Origin: RGIG4608 sp045643885
Lineage (GTDB): Bacteria > Bacillota > Clostridia > Oscillospirales > CAG-272
Assembly: GCA_045643885.1 (NCBI GenBank)
Contig: JAZRFY010000026.1
Coordinates: 1 to 64,000, forward strand
Direction of reading: 5' to 3'
DNA length: 64,000 nt
The translations under genes were made by a program, and so were the position numbers. The stretch's first letter is position 1; each line of letters begins with the position of its first letter. The notes beneath the pieces were generated by a model, which saw only the letters and a list, made by a program, of their open reading frames with translations, made no database searches and was not told the origin of the DNA. Shown here piece after piece: positions 52,107 through 59,872 of this stretch.

Positions 52107-52465
52107 GCTTATATGAATCAGGCGAAATGTACCTTGAAACAATTTTTGTTTTAACCAATGAGGGAAAAAATATAAGAGCAATTGACGTTTGTGAACATAT
52201 GGGATACTCCAAGCCCAGTGTCAGCCGTGCTCTTGGTATTTTAAAGAAGAGTGGCCATATTCTTGTTGATAAAAACGGGTATCTTACCTTGACTGAGGAA
52301 GGTATTAAGGTGGCAAAAAAGATTTACGAAAGACACAAAATTCTTACTGAAGTGCTTATCGAGATTGGTGTTAGCCCTGAGGTTGCAAGTGACGACGCTT
52401 GTAAGATAGAGCATCATATAAGTGACGAGTCCTTCGAAGCAATCAAATCAAAATTCCAAAAATAA
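52103..52465 (+). CDS. DtxR/MntR-family metal-dependent repressor with a DtxR-like metal site
   Basis: A 120-residue regulator. The winged helix includes VCEHMGYSKPSVSRALGILKKSG; a short dimerisation domain follows, with no SH3 domain. The metal ligands can be read by analogy: Met9 (in EMYLETIF), His78 (ERHKIL), Cys100, Glu103 and His104 (ACKIEHHIS). Met and Cys at these places match the iron sensor DtxR (Met10, Cys102, Glu105, His106); MntR has Asp and Glu instead. This predicts an Fe2+ response. Its start overlaps the dxs stop, so it is co-translated with a gene of a pathway that ends in two Fe-S enzymes. Confidence 0.85.
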   Translation: MSLYESGEMYLETIFVLTNEGKNIRAIDVCEHMGYSKPSVSRALGILKKSGHILVDKNGYLTLTEEGIKVAKKIYERHKILTEVLIEIGVSPEVASDDACKIEHHISDESFEAIKSKFQK

Positions 52466-52469
52466 AAAA

Positions 52470-52500
52470 TAGCGGAGATGCAAGCATCTCCGCTTTATTT
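52470..52500. terminator. Bidirectional terminator between the DtxR-type and aminotransferase genes
   Basis: AGCGGAGATGC (52471-52481) with GCATCTCCGCT (52484-52494), T-rich on the right and A-rich on the left, between two converging genes. Confidence 0.85.
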
Positions 52501-52501
52501 A

Positions 52502-53686
52502 TTATACTAAACCGTTTTTGATATCCTCAATGAATTTTGCCATTCTTTCAAGACCTTCCGTTATGTGCTTGATTGAATAAGCGTAGGAAATTCTTGCAAA
52601 TCCTGTGCCACTAGCTCCAAATGCTTCACCGGGAACGATTGCCACGTGATATCTCTTTAAAAGCTCAGTGCAAAATTCTTCGCCGCTAAGACCGAACTGA
52701 GAAATCTTAGGGAAGATATAGAAAGCACCCTTTGGCTCAAAGCTTTCAATGCCCATTTCAAGAAGCTTTTCATATATAAGAGTTCTTCTTCTGTCATATT
52801 CTGCGGTCATATAAGCAATGTCACCGTCACCATTTTTAAGTGCAGAAATTGCAGCAAACTGTGACGTTGTTGGGCTTGACATTATTTCATACTGATGAAT
52901 CTTAAGCATCTGAGAGGTGATTTGCTTGGGAGCACATACCCAGCCAAGACGCCAGCCTGTCATAGCAAATGCCTTTGAAAAGCCGTTCACAACGATGGTG
53001 CGTTCCTTCATGCCGTCAATAGAAGCAATTGAGCAATGCTTAGATCCATAGGTCATCTCTGCATATATTTCATCAGAAAGAATTACGATATTTGTATCTC
53101 TGACAATATCGGCAATCTCCTCAAGCTCCTCTTTTGTCATTATAGCGCCTGTAGGATTGTTAGGAAAGGGAAGAACAATCATTTTTGTTCTATCCGTAAT
53201 AAGTGATTTCAATTTGTCGGGATCGATCTTAAATTCGTTTTCAAAATATGTTTCAAGAATAACAGGTGTTGCACCCGCCATCTTTGCAAGAGGCTCATAG
53301 CATACGAACGAGGGTGTTGGAATGATAACCTCATCACCGATATCAAGAGTAGCTCTCATTGCAATATCGATAGCCTCAGAGCCACCAACTGTTACGATAA
53401 TTTCATCCTTGGGATTATATGAAAGACCAAATCTTCTTGTCATATAATTATCTATTTCACGACGAAGCTCTTCAAGACCTGCATTTGCAGTATAGAACGT
53501 CTTTCCGGTTTCAAGGCTTTGAATACCGGCTTCGCGAATATGCCAGGGTGTAACGAAATCAGGCTGACCGACAGTAAGTGATATAACGTCCTTCATATCG
53601 GGAGATATCATATCGAAATATTTTCTGATTCCCGATTTAGGTATATCAACAATTTTCTTGGGTAATACCTTACTGTAATCAATCAT
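52502..53686 (-). CDS. PLP-dependent aminotransferase class I/II (aspartate aminotransferase-like)
   Basis: A 394-residue fold-type I aminotransferase. ISLTVGQPDFVTPWHIREA is the N-terminal substrate strand. FPNNPTGAIMTKEE, ILSDEIYAEM (Asp and Tyr to PLP) and VNGFSKAFAMTGWRLGW (PLP Lys) are clear, and FARISYAYS carries the substrate-carboxylate Arg. Close relatives act on aspartate or aromatic and other amino acids, so the donor is not certain. Its ATG overlaps the stop of the Lrp-type gene, so the two are coupled. Confidence 0.93.
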   Translation of the reverse strand: MIDYSKVLPKKIVDIPKSGIRKYFDMISPDMKDVISLTVGQPDFVTPWHIREAGIQSLETGKTFYTANAGLEELRREIDNYMTRRFGLSYNPKDEIIVTVGGSEAIDIAMRATLDIGDEVIIPTPSFVCYEPLAKMAGATPVILETYFENEFKIDPDKLKSLITDRTKMIVLPFPNNPTGAIMTKEELEEIADIVRDTNIVILSDEIYAEMTYGSKHCSIASIDGMKERTIVVNGFSKAFAMTGWRLGWVCAPKQITSQMLKIHQYEIMSSPTTSQFAAISALKNGDGDIAYMTAEYDRRRTLIYEKLLEMGIESFEPKGAFYIFPKISQFGLSGEEFCTELLKRYHVAIVPGEAFGASGTGFARISYAYSIKHITEGLERMAKFIEDIKNGLV

Positions 53687-54168
53687 TCGCCAAAGATCTC
53701 TCTTTCGTCGGTTTCGGGAGTAGAGCCGTAGATAACGCCCTTATCCTTGTATTTTCTCAAAACAAAGTGAGTTGAAGTTGTCTGAATGTGAGAAATGGGA
53801 GAAAGCTTTTCGGCAACGAAAAGAGCAACCTCACGAAGAGTCTTGCCTTCGATAATGATTGCAAAGTCAAAGCCTCCAGAAATAAGATAAAGACTTTCAA
53901 CCTCGGGATAGTTATAAATCTTTTCAGCAATTCTATCAAAGCCACGCTCAGGCTGAGGAGTGGTCTTAACCTCAATTATTGCAGTAACGTATTCGCGAGA
54001 AGTCTTGTCCCAGTCGATAAGTGTTTTATATCCAAGAATAACGCCTTGCTTCTCGTAATCAAGGATCATTTTCTTTATATCGCCAACTTCTTTGTCAAGC
54101 ATCTTTGAGAGCTGCTCGGGAGTGAGAGTGGCATCATTTTCAAGCAATGTGAGCAATTTGTTTTCCAT
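53683..54168 (-). CDS. Lrp/AsnC-family transcriptional regulator
   Basis: A 161-residue regulator with an N-terminal helix-turn-helix (residues 5-60; LTPEQLSKMLDKEVGDIKKM) and a C-terminal RAM ligand domain (about 75-150; AIIEVKTTPQPERGFDRIAE, LYLISGGFDFAIIIEG). Such proteins sense amino acids and often control the adjacent gene. Here the neighbour is an aminotransferase overlapped by four bases, which suggests co-regulation and feedback from its amino acid product. Confidence 0.92.
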   Translation of the reverse strand: MENKLLTLLENDATLTPEQLSKMLDKEVGDIKKMILDYEKQGVILGYKTLIDWDKTSREYVTAIIEVKTTPQPERGFDRIAEKIYNYPEVESLYLISGGFDFAIIIEGKTLREVALFVAEKLSPISHIQTTSTHFVLRKYKDKGVIYGSTPETDEREIFGE

Positions 54169-54199
54169 ATCGGTAACTCCTTAAAATAAATACTGATTA

Positions 54200-54228
54200 A
54201 TTATATCACATTTTTGATATTTAGTAAA
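54200..54228 (-). promoter_or_regulatory. Promoter of the Lrp-aminotransferase operon
   Basis: Read leftward, TTTACT (54223-54228), a 17-base spacer and TATAAT (54200-54205). Confidence 0.55.
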
Positions 54229-54246
54229 TAGTTTTATTATTTTTTC

Positions 54247-54275
54247 TTGCAACTTTTACTTTTATGTAGTATAAT
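54247..54275 (+). promoter_or_regulatory. Sigma-A type promoter of the UxaC-like gene
   Basis: TTGCAA (54247-54252), a 17-base spacer and TATAAT (54270-54275). Confidence 0.65.
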
Positions 54276-54302
54276 AAATAAAAAAGTAAGGGAGGAACTA
54301 AA

Positions 54303-55382
54303 ATGAACGAAAATTATCTTTTGAATAATGAAGCTGCAAAAAAGCTATATTTCGAATATGCCAAGAATCTTCCCACTTTGTATCTCTATTTCAACTGTAA
54401 GGTAAGCGAAAAACCATACGATAATATTACCCAAGCATTTATTTGGAATGATTATTATAAGCTTTTTCTTCTAGACAATTCACCCCTAAATATTCTTGAA
54501 GCTTCAGATTATACGATTTTCAAGGAATTTTGCAATTTGATACCGAAGTTAGCTATGCATCCTATATATATACTTGCGCATATCGAGCTAAAAGAAAACT
54601 TTGATTGTCAGCTTGAAATCAATGGTGACAATTGTGACGCTATATGGTATCATTGCAATGACTATATTAAAAACAATGATTTCTCTGATTTTTATGTTCA
54701 AAAGAAGAACAATTGCATTAATATTCCATATTTGGATTTAAACGGTTTGTTGGATAAATGCATTAATGATGAGAATATTACTGATTTGGAAAGCTTTGAA
54801 AATGCTGCCATTAAAGTTTTGACATTGTATAATGAAAACGGTTGTAAGAGAGCGCATTTAAATAGAATCGTTGATGATTTTAATAAGCCCAACCCTTACC
54901 AGGCAAATTTAATCCTTCAAAGAATCAGAGAAAGAGATAAGACTCTTATTGATTCGGACCTTGCTTTGCTTGAAGCACAAGCGCTTAGAACAATCGGCAT
55001 CAAAGCAAAAGAAATGGGTTGGAAGTATTTTTCCGATAATGAAAATTGGGGAACCAATGGAGATTTATTTAGCTACCTTGCATACTCTTCAGCTCTGCCG
55101 GAGCTAATCGAGATAGTAAGCGGTGATTTTATTGCATCTTCGTTTAATTTTTCAGAATTGATTTCAAAATATGCCCATAGTTATCCAATTGGAGATATGA
55201 TATTCCATATAGAATCTACATCTCCAACAGCTGCATATGCAAGATACGACTATTATAAACGTATACTTTGCAATCTTTTAGGAGAAGCCATTGAAAACGG
55301 CGAATATACCTCCGATGAAAGTACTGTAAAGAAGATTATCGAAGACATTTTATATAATAATTTAAAAGAAGCCATCAAATGA
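54303..55382 (+). CDS. Degenerate glucuronate-isomerase (UxaC)-like protein, metal site lost
   Basis: A 359-residue protein that aligns by eye with uronate isomerase UxaC (about 465 residues) along its length: LNNEAAKKLYFEYAKNLP, DNITQAFIWNDYYK, HPIYILAHIELKENF, NENGCKRAHLN, KAKEMGWKY and the C-terminal YYKRILCNLLGEAIENGEY. The metal motif YHCHL of UxaC reads FNCKV, so both His are lost; the mid-domain His and the Arg-rich C-terminal loop are also changed, and about 100 residues are missing. It has its own promoter, GGAGG and terminator and no stop codons, so it is probably expressed. Function unknown; perhaps a ligand-binding pseudoenzyme. Confidence 0.75.
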   Translation: MNENYLLNNEAAKKLYFEYAKNLPTLYLYFNCKVSEKPYDNITQAFIWNDYYKLFLLDNSPLNILEASDYTIFKEFCNLIPKLAMHPIYILAHIELKENFDCQLEINGDNCDAIWYHCNDYIKNNDFSDFYVQKKNNCINIPYLDLNGLLDKCINDENITDLESFENAAIKVLTLYNENGCKRAHLNRIVDDFNKPNPYQANLILQRIRERDKTLIDSDLALLEAQALRTIGIKAKEMGWKYFSDNENWGTNGDLFSYLAYSSALPELIEIVSGDFIASSFNFSELISKYAHSYPIGDMIFHIESTSPTAAYARYDYYKRILCNLLGEAIENGEYTSDESTVKKIIEDILYNNLKEAIK

Positions 55383-55398
55383 TGGCTTCTTTCTTTTT
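55366..55398. terminator. Terminator overlapping the end of the UxaC-like gene
   Basis: AAGAAGCCATCA (55366-55377) with TGATGGCTTCTT (55380-55391), loop AA, then TTCTTTTT. The left arm encodes the last residues, and the stop codon lies in the right arm. It also faces the end of the leftward lipase gene. Confidence 0.85.
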
Positions 55399-56311
55399 AT
55401 GCTATAAATTCAAGAATATCTTTTATACATTCTTCGCGGGAAATATCATTAAGAACCTCGTGACGGTTCTTTTCGTAGAGCTTTGTAGTAACGATTGCGC
55501 CTTTTTCACGGAGCTTCTTATCTACTACAAGAACACCTTTACCGTAATCACCAACAACGTCATCAGCACCTGATACGAGAAGAATGGGCATTTTCTTTGC
55601 AACAGCTTCAAACCATTCATCCTTATTTACAAGGTGCAAAAGATATATAAGGTCGTGCATTGCAGAAACAGTGAAGTTAAAGGTACAGAACTTGTCATTG
55701 TGATAAGCATCGCGAACACTTGCATCGTTTGTGAGCCACGCGTGAGGGCCTTCTTCTTTAGGATATTTCGCATTATAACTACCAAAAGCAATCATATCCA
55801 TAAGAGGGGAGTAGTGCTTAGGACCTCTTATTCCTCTTATAATTCTGGCAAGATATACACCGATAATACTGATAGGCAAGGGACCGCCCGTTCCCATAAC
55901 GATGAGCTTGTCAGGAGTTACGTATTTTTGAGTAGATCTTCTTACTACAAATGAGCCCATGCTATGTCCCATAAGATAATACGGATAATCACCGTATTCT
56001 TCCTTGATTGCATCATAGAATACCTTAACGTCTTGACAAATGATATCCTCACCGCCCTTATCGGCAAAATGGCCAAGCTCACTGTCGTTAGTTGCAGTAT
56101 GTCCGTGACCGATATGATCGTATGCGAATGTGATATAGCCTGCTGCAGCCATAATTCTCATAAAGGAATCATATCTTGCGATATGCTCAGTTTTTCCGTG
56201 TACAACGTGGAAATAACCCTTTATTTCTCCGTGAGGAAGATATACCTTTCCAACAAGCCAGGTAGTCTTGTTAGAGGATAATACTTTCTTATCTAAAATT
56301 GAATATTCCAT
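55397..56311 (-). CDS. Alpha/beta-hydrolase, monoacylglycerol lipase / lysophospholipase-like
   Basis: A 304-residue hydrolase of the Hydrolase_4 type. The oxyanion strand is GYFHVVHGKTEHIARYD, the lid-side YDHIGHGHTATNDSELG is family-typical, the nucleophile is in YLMGHSMGSFVVRR, the acid in SGADDVVGDYG and the His in EKNRHEVLNDISRE. No signal peptide. It follows glpK by nine bases in the same direction. A monoacylglycerol lipase would release glycerol that GlpK can phosphorylate; this pairing is inferred from gene order. Confidence 0.88.
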   Translation of the reverse strand: MEYSILDKKVLSSNKTTWLVGKVYLPHGEIKGYFHVVHGKTEHIARYDSFMRIMAAAGYITFAYDHIGHGHTATNDSELGHFADKGGEDIICQDVKVFYDAIKEEYGDYPYYLMGHSMGSFVVRRSTQKYVTPDKLIVMGTGGPLPISIIGVYLARIIRGIRGPKHYSPLMDMIAFGSYNAKYPKEEGPHAWLTNDASVRDAYHNDKFCTFNFTVSAMHDLIYLLHLVNKDEWFEAVAKKMPILLVSGADDVVGDYGKGVLVVDKKLREKGAIVTTKLYEKNRHEVLNDISREECIKDILEFIA

Positions 56312-56320
56312 AAATTACTC

Positions 56321-57802
56321 CTAAAATGATCTGCAAGCATTGATTGCATCTTCCCATCCCTTAAGAAGAGTGTTTCGTTTTTCATTCTCAATAGAAGGGA
56401 TAAACGAATCCTTAGCCTTTACCAAGGTTTTAAGCTCGTCTCTGTCCTTATAGAAACCAACTGCAAGACCTGCAAGGAAAGCAGCTCCTTGGGCAGTTGC
56501 TTCAGTCGAAGAGGGACGGATAACCTCAACCTCAGATATGTCGCTTTGAAATTGCATAAGGAAATTGTTAGAAGAAGCACCACCGTCAACCTTAAGTGTT
56601 TTGATGCAGCTATTAGTGTCTGCATTCATTGCTCTGATGAGGTCGTTTGATTGATATGCGATAGATTCAAGAGCGGCTCTTACTATGTGATAAACGTTAG
56701 CGCCTCTTGTAAGGCCGGTAATAGTGCCTCTGGCATGCATATCCCAATAGGGAGCACCAAGACCTGCAAAAGCAGGAACAACGTAAACGCCTGCACTGTC
56801 TTCAACCATTTTAGCAAATGCTTCGGATTCCTTTGATTCCTTGATAACCTTCAATTCATCTCTGAGCCAATGGATTACTGCACCACCTATAAATACTGAT
56901 CCCTCAAGAGCATATTCGGTTTTTCTGCCTTGCTCAGTTGCTGCAACAGTTGTAATAAGACCGTTTTTAGAGCTAATGATTTGATTTCCTGTGTGAGCAA
57001 GTAGGAAGCATCCCGTGCCGTATGTATTTTTTGCTTGGCCTTCTTCAAAACAGCATTGACCAAAGAGAGCTGCTTGCTGGTCACCTGCGATTCCACATAT
57101 CGGAATTGAAGCTCCCATGATATCAACATGACCATATATCTCACTGCTTGAACGAATCTTGGGCAAAATAGAGGATGGAATATCAAGTATCTTTAAAAGC
57201 TTTTCATCCCACTCGCCCTTTTCAATATTATAAAGCATCGTTCTTGATGCATTTGTTGCGTCAGTTACGTGAATTCTGCCTTCAGTAAGCTTCCATATGA
57301 GCCAGGTGTCAACGGTTCCAAAAAGGATTTCTCCTCGTTCAGCCATCTCTCGTGCACCTTCAACGTGGTCAAGTATCCATTTTATCTTTGTGCCACTGAA
57401 GTAAGCATCTATTCTAAGTCCTGTTACTTCTTGAATATACTCTGAATAACCTTCTTTGATCAATTGATCGCATATGTCTGCAGTTCTGCGGCATTGCCAT
57501 ACGATGGCATTATAAATGGGCTTTCCCGTAATCTTATTCCAAAGAATTGTCGTTTCGCGCTGATTGGTGATACCTATTCCTGCGATTTCTTCGGCTGAAA
57601 TGCCACTTTTTGCAATACATTGAGTCAAAGTTGCATACTGATTGGCATATATCTCCATTGGGTCTTGCTCCACCCAACCGGGTTGAGGATAGTATTGTGT
57701 AAATTCGTGCTGAGACGATGAAACAATCTTGCAATCGTGGTCGAAGAGTATGCTTCGAGCACTTGTTGTACCTTCATCCAAAGCCAAAATATACTTTTTC
57801 AT
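56321..57802 (-). CDS. glpK: Glycerol kinase
   Basis: A 493-residue FGGY-family kinase. The N-terminal phosphate loop is LALDEGTTSARSILFD. WVEQDPMEI, IGITNQRETTILW and DVEGGASSN-type sequence (LKVDGGASSNNFLMQFQSD) are GlpK hallmarks, as is CGIAGDQQAALFGQCCF. It makes glycerol-3-phosphate for lipids and catabolism. ATG at 57802 follows GGAGG; the frame running up to 57904 starts upstream of the promoter. No glpF or glpD is in the window. Forms an operon with the lipase gene. Confidence 0.96.
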   Translation of the reverse strand: MKKYILALDEGTTSARSILFDHDCKIVSSSQHEFTQYYPQPGWVEQDPMEIYANQYATLTQCIAKSGISAEEIAGIGITNQRETTILWNKITGKPIYNAIVWQCRRTADICDQLIKEGYSEYIQEVTGLRIDAYFSGTKIKWILDHVEGAREMAERGEILFGTVDTWLIWKLTEGRIHVTDATNASRTMLYNIEKGEWDEKLLKILDIPSSILPKIRSSSEIYGHVDIMGASIPICGIAGDQQAALFGQCCFEEGQAKNTYGTGCFLLAHTGNQIISSKNGLITTVAATEQGRKTEYALEGSVFIGGAVIHWLRDELKVIKESKESEAFAKMVEDSAGVYVVPAFAGLGAPYWDMHARGTITGLTRGANVYHIVRAALESIAYQSNDLIRAMNADTNSCIKTLKVDGGASSNNFLMQFQSDISEVEVIRPSSTEATAQGAAFLAGLAVGFYKDRDELKTLVKAKDSFIPSIENEKRNTLLKGWEDAINACRSF

Positions 57803-57848
57803 ATAGCCTCCATACTGCCAAATCGCGGCAAAAATAATATACACATCA

Positions 57849-57877
57849 ATTCTATCACAATTTATTTGATAATTCAA
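57849..57877 (-). promoter_or_regulatory. Sigma-A type promoter of glpK-lipase
   Basis: Read leftward, TTGAAT (57872-57877), a 17-base spacer and TAGAAT (57849-57854). Confidence 0.6.
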
Positions 57878-57886
57878 TACTTTTTG

Positions 57887-57916
57887 TAATAATTTGAGCG
57901 CCATTTACATAGGAAT
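57887..57916 (+). promoter_or_regulatory. Sigma-E-like promoter candidate of the spoIIIA operon
   Basis: TAATAATT (57887-57894), a 13-base spacer and CATAGGAAT (57908-57916) resemble the sigma-E elements (ATA-type -35, CATACAAT-like -10). The operon is under sigma-E in Bacillus. The match of the -10 is partial. Confidence 0.35.
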
Positions 57917-57939
57917 TACTAAAAGGAAGTGGACAAGCG

Positions 57940-58809
57940 ATGAATTTTGATAAAATAAATTTTATTCCTTTAAGATTAAAAGATGAAATTACAAAAAATG
58001 TATACGAAAAAGGAATTCTTGAAGAAATCAGAATACGAAAAAACAGAAATGCTTACATAATTGTTTCAGGCAAAAACATAGTATTAAACATAATTATTCA
58101 CGATGAGGAGATGCTTGAAATAATTCAAAAAATCACAAGAAACTCCTTGTATGCCTATCGAGATACAATCGTCAACGGTTACATAAGCTTTGAATACGGA
58201 ATTCGCATCGGTGTAATAGGATCAGCCAACGTTGAAAACAATTCGATTATCGGCATATCAGATATAAACGAGCTTGCTATAAGAATACCCAATAATATTT
58301 CAGTTAACGTAGACGATTTGCTTGATCTTGTTCGAGCAAATTCCGTATTGATATATTCACCGCCAGGAGAGGGGAAAACTACTCTTTTGCGTGCACTTAT
58401 AAGAGAGCTATCAGTTGGACACCTCGGGAAGCGTTTGGGTGTTATAGACACCCGAGATGAGCTTATTTGCGACTTTGATAATAAAGAAGCTCTTGTGAGT
58501 GTTCTAAGTAAATATCCAAGAGAAAACGGCATAGAAATCGCCATAAGAACGATGAATCCACAAATAATCATGTGCGATGAAATTGGTGATGCAAAGGACT
58601 CAAGAGCTTTTCTTGAAGCTCAAGGAATAGGAGTTCCCATAATCGCGACCTGTCACGGCTCTTCAATTAAAGAAATACTTTCTCACACCGGAATACGCAA
58701 TCTTCACGTAAACTCAATTTTTGATTATTATATTGGAATCAAGAGAGGGAATAACATGGATTTTATTTATACCGTACATTCTTGGAGAGATGCCAATGAT
58801 TGTTTATAA
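57940..58809 (+). CDS. spoIIIAA: Stage III sporulation protein AA (ATPase)
   Basis: A 289-residue secretion-type ATPase of the engulfment feeding-tube complex. Walker A is IYSPPGEGKTTLLRALIREL and Walker B IIMCDEIGD. TRDELICDFDN and RTMNPQ are family signatures; GIPIIATCHG-type sequence follows. It powers the SpoIIIA-SpoIIQ channel between mother cell and forespore. First gene of a complete AA-AH operon; AGGAAGTGG precedes the ATG. Confidence 0.96.
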   Translation: MNFDKINFIPLRLKDEITKNVYEKGILEEIRIRKNRNAYIIVSGKNIVLNIIIHDEEMLEIIQKITRNSLYAYRDTIVNGYISFEYGIRIGVIGSANVENNSIIGISDINELAIRIPNNISVNVDDLLDLVRANSVLIYSPPGEGKTTLLRALIRELSVGHLGKRLGVIDTRDELICDFDNKEALVSVLSKYPRENGIEIAIRTMNPQIIMCDEIGDAKDSRAFLEAQGIGVPIIATCHGSSIKEILSHTGIRNLHVNSIFDYYIGIKRGNNMDFIYTVHSWRDANDCL

Positions 58810-59278
58810 AGCTCTTGGTGCTATAGGAATAATATTCTCAGGCTTCTGGTTTTACGTTGTATGTGAAGGCTTTCAAAAGAAAAAATCATCGCAATTGGAT
58901 GGCTTTATTGAATTGTTAGCATATATTAGAAATCAGATAAAATGCTATATGATGCCGATTGATTCTATATTTAAAGGTTGCTCAAAATCTATTCTCTTAA
59001 AATGTGGATATTTCAGCAATAGTATACCCAAAAATCTCGAGGAATTGTTAAGCAATTCAGTTCTCTATATTGACAATGAATCAGAGCTCCATCTGAATAA
59101 TTTGGCAAGGGGCTTTGGAACAGTATATTTCAACGAGCAAATCAAGCTTTGTGACGATTGCCTCAATGAGCTTAATAAGATCCGTGAGAAAAATACAGTA
59201 AAAAGAAAAAATGACAGAAAAGTATCACTTGCAATATGCATATCGATGTCACTTTCATTGATACTCATATTGATTTAG
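58796..59278 (+). CDS. spoIIIAB: Stage III sporulation protein AB
   Basis: A 160-residue SpoIIIAB, a GspF-like membrane protein: an N-terminal helix (LGAIGIIFSGFWFYVVCEGF), a helical soluble core and a C-terminal helix (VSLAICISMSLSLILILI). ATG at 58796 is chosen since GGAG lies eight bases before it; another ATG at 58790 is too close. It overlaps the end of spoIIIAA. The stop is TAG, evidence that TAG is a normal stop here. Confidence 0.93.
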   Translation: MIVYKALGAIGIIFSGFWFYVVCEGFQKKKSSQLDGFIELLAYIRNQIKCYMMPIDSIFKGCSKSILLKCGYFSNSIPKNLEELLSNSVLYIDNESELHLNNLARGFGTVYFNEQIKLCDDCLNELNKIREKNTVKRKNDRKVSLAICISMSLSLILILI

Positions 59279-59291
59279 TTTAGGAGGTTTA

Positions 59292-59486
59292 ATGGGAATC
59301 GATATTATATTAAAGGTTGCCGGTATTGGAATCATAGTTTCAATATTGGCACAAATTCTGAACAAATCAGGACGGGACGAGCAGGGGCTTATGCTGATAA
59401 TATCGGGTATAATAGTCGTGTTTTTAGTAATAGTAGGAGAGCTTGGAAACTTGTTTGAAAGTATAAAGGATGTGTTTGAGCTTTGA
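59292..59486 (+). CDS. spoIIIAC: Stage III sporulation protein AC
   Basis: A 64-residue protein with two membrane helices (IILKVAGIGIIVSILAQIL; LMLIISGIIVVFLVIVGEL) separated by the polar NKSGRDEQG turn that marks SpoIIIAC. AGGAGG precedes the ATG. Its stop overlaps the spoIIIAD start. Confidence 0.95.
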   Translation: MGIDIILKVAGIGIIVSILAQILNKSGRDEQGLMLIISGIIVVFLVIVGELGNLFESIKDVFEL

Positions 59487-59872
59487 GCGATACGTTTAAA
59501 ATCTGTGCTATAGGAATTTTTTGCGCTATAGCTTGTGTAGTTATAAAGAGCTGTCAATCAGGTTTTGTCATTCCTACAAGGCTTGTTGGTATGATAATTC
59601 TATACTCATTTCTTGCAGTTTTGATTTCTCCCATAATCACTTATATAAGCGGCCTTATGGGTATGGCAATATCTATATCTCACATAGAATTAATGGTAAA
59701 AGCGATAAGTCTTGCGTATATAACTCAAATAACGTGCGATATATGTAAAGAATGTGGAGAAAATACTCTGGCATCGGGAATAGATACAATCGGCAAAATT
59801 GAGATACTTGTTTTAGCACTTCCTCTTGTGGATGAGATCATCAAAATGTCGGAGGAGCTTGCCTCATGGTAA
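59483..59872 (+). CDS. spoIIIAD: Stage III sporulation protein AD
   Basis: A 129-residue membrane protein with several helices (FKICAIGIFCAIACVVIK; VGMIILYSFLAVLISPIITYI) and the conserved LAYITQITCDICKECGE segment. The start is TTG at 59483, overlapping the AC stop as TTGA, with no separate strong ribosome site, so it relies on coupling. Partner of AC in the basal platform. Confidence 0.94.
   Translation: MSDTFKICAIGIFCAIACVVIKSCQSGFVIPTRLVGMIILYSFLAVLISPIITYISGLMGMAISISHIELMVKAISLAYITQITCDICKECGENTLASGIDTIGKIEILVLALPLVDEIIKMSEELASW

Noticed and set aside
57803..57904. N-terminal extension of glycerol kinase
   Set aside because: The extended frame begins upstream of the promoter, and GGAGG directly precedes the ATG at 57802 with the normal GlpK N-terminus.
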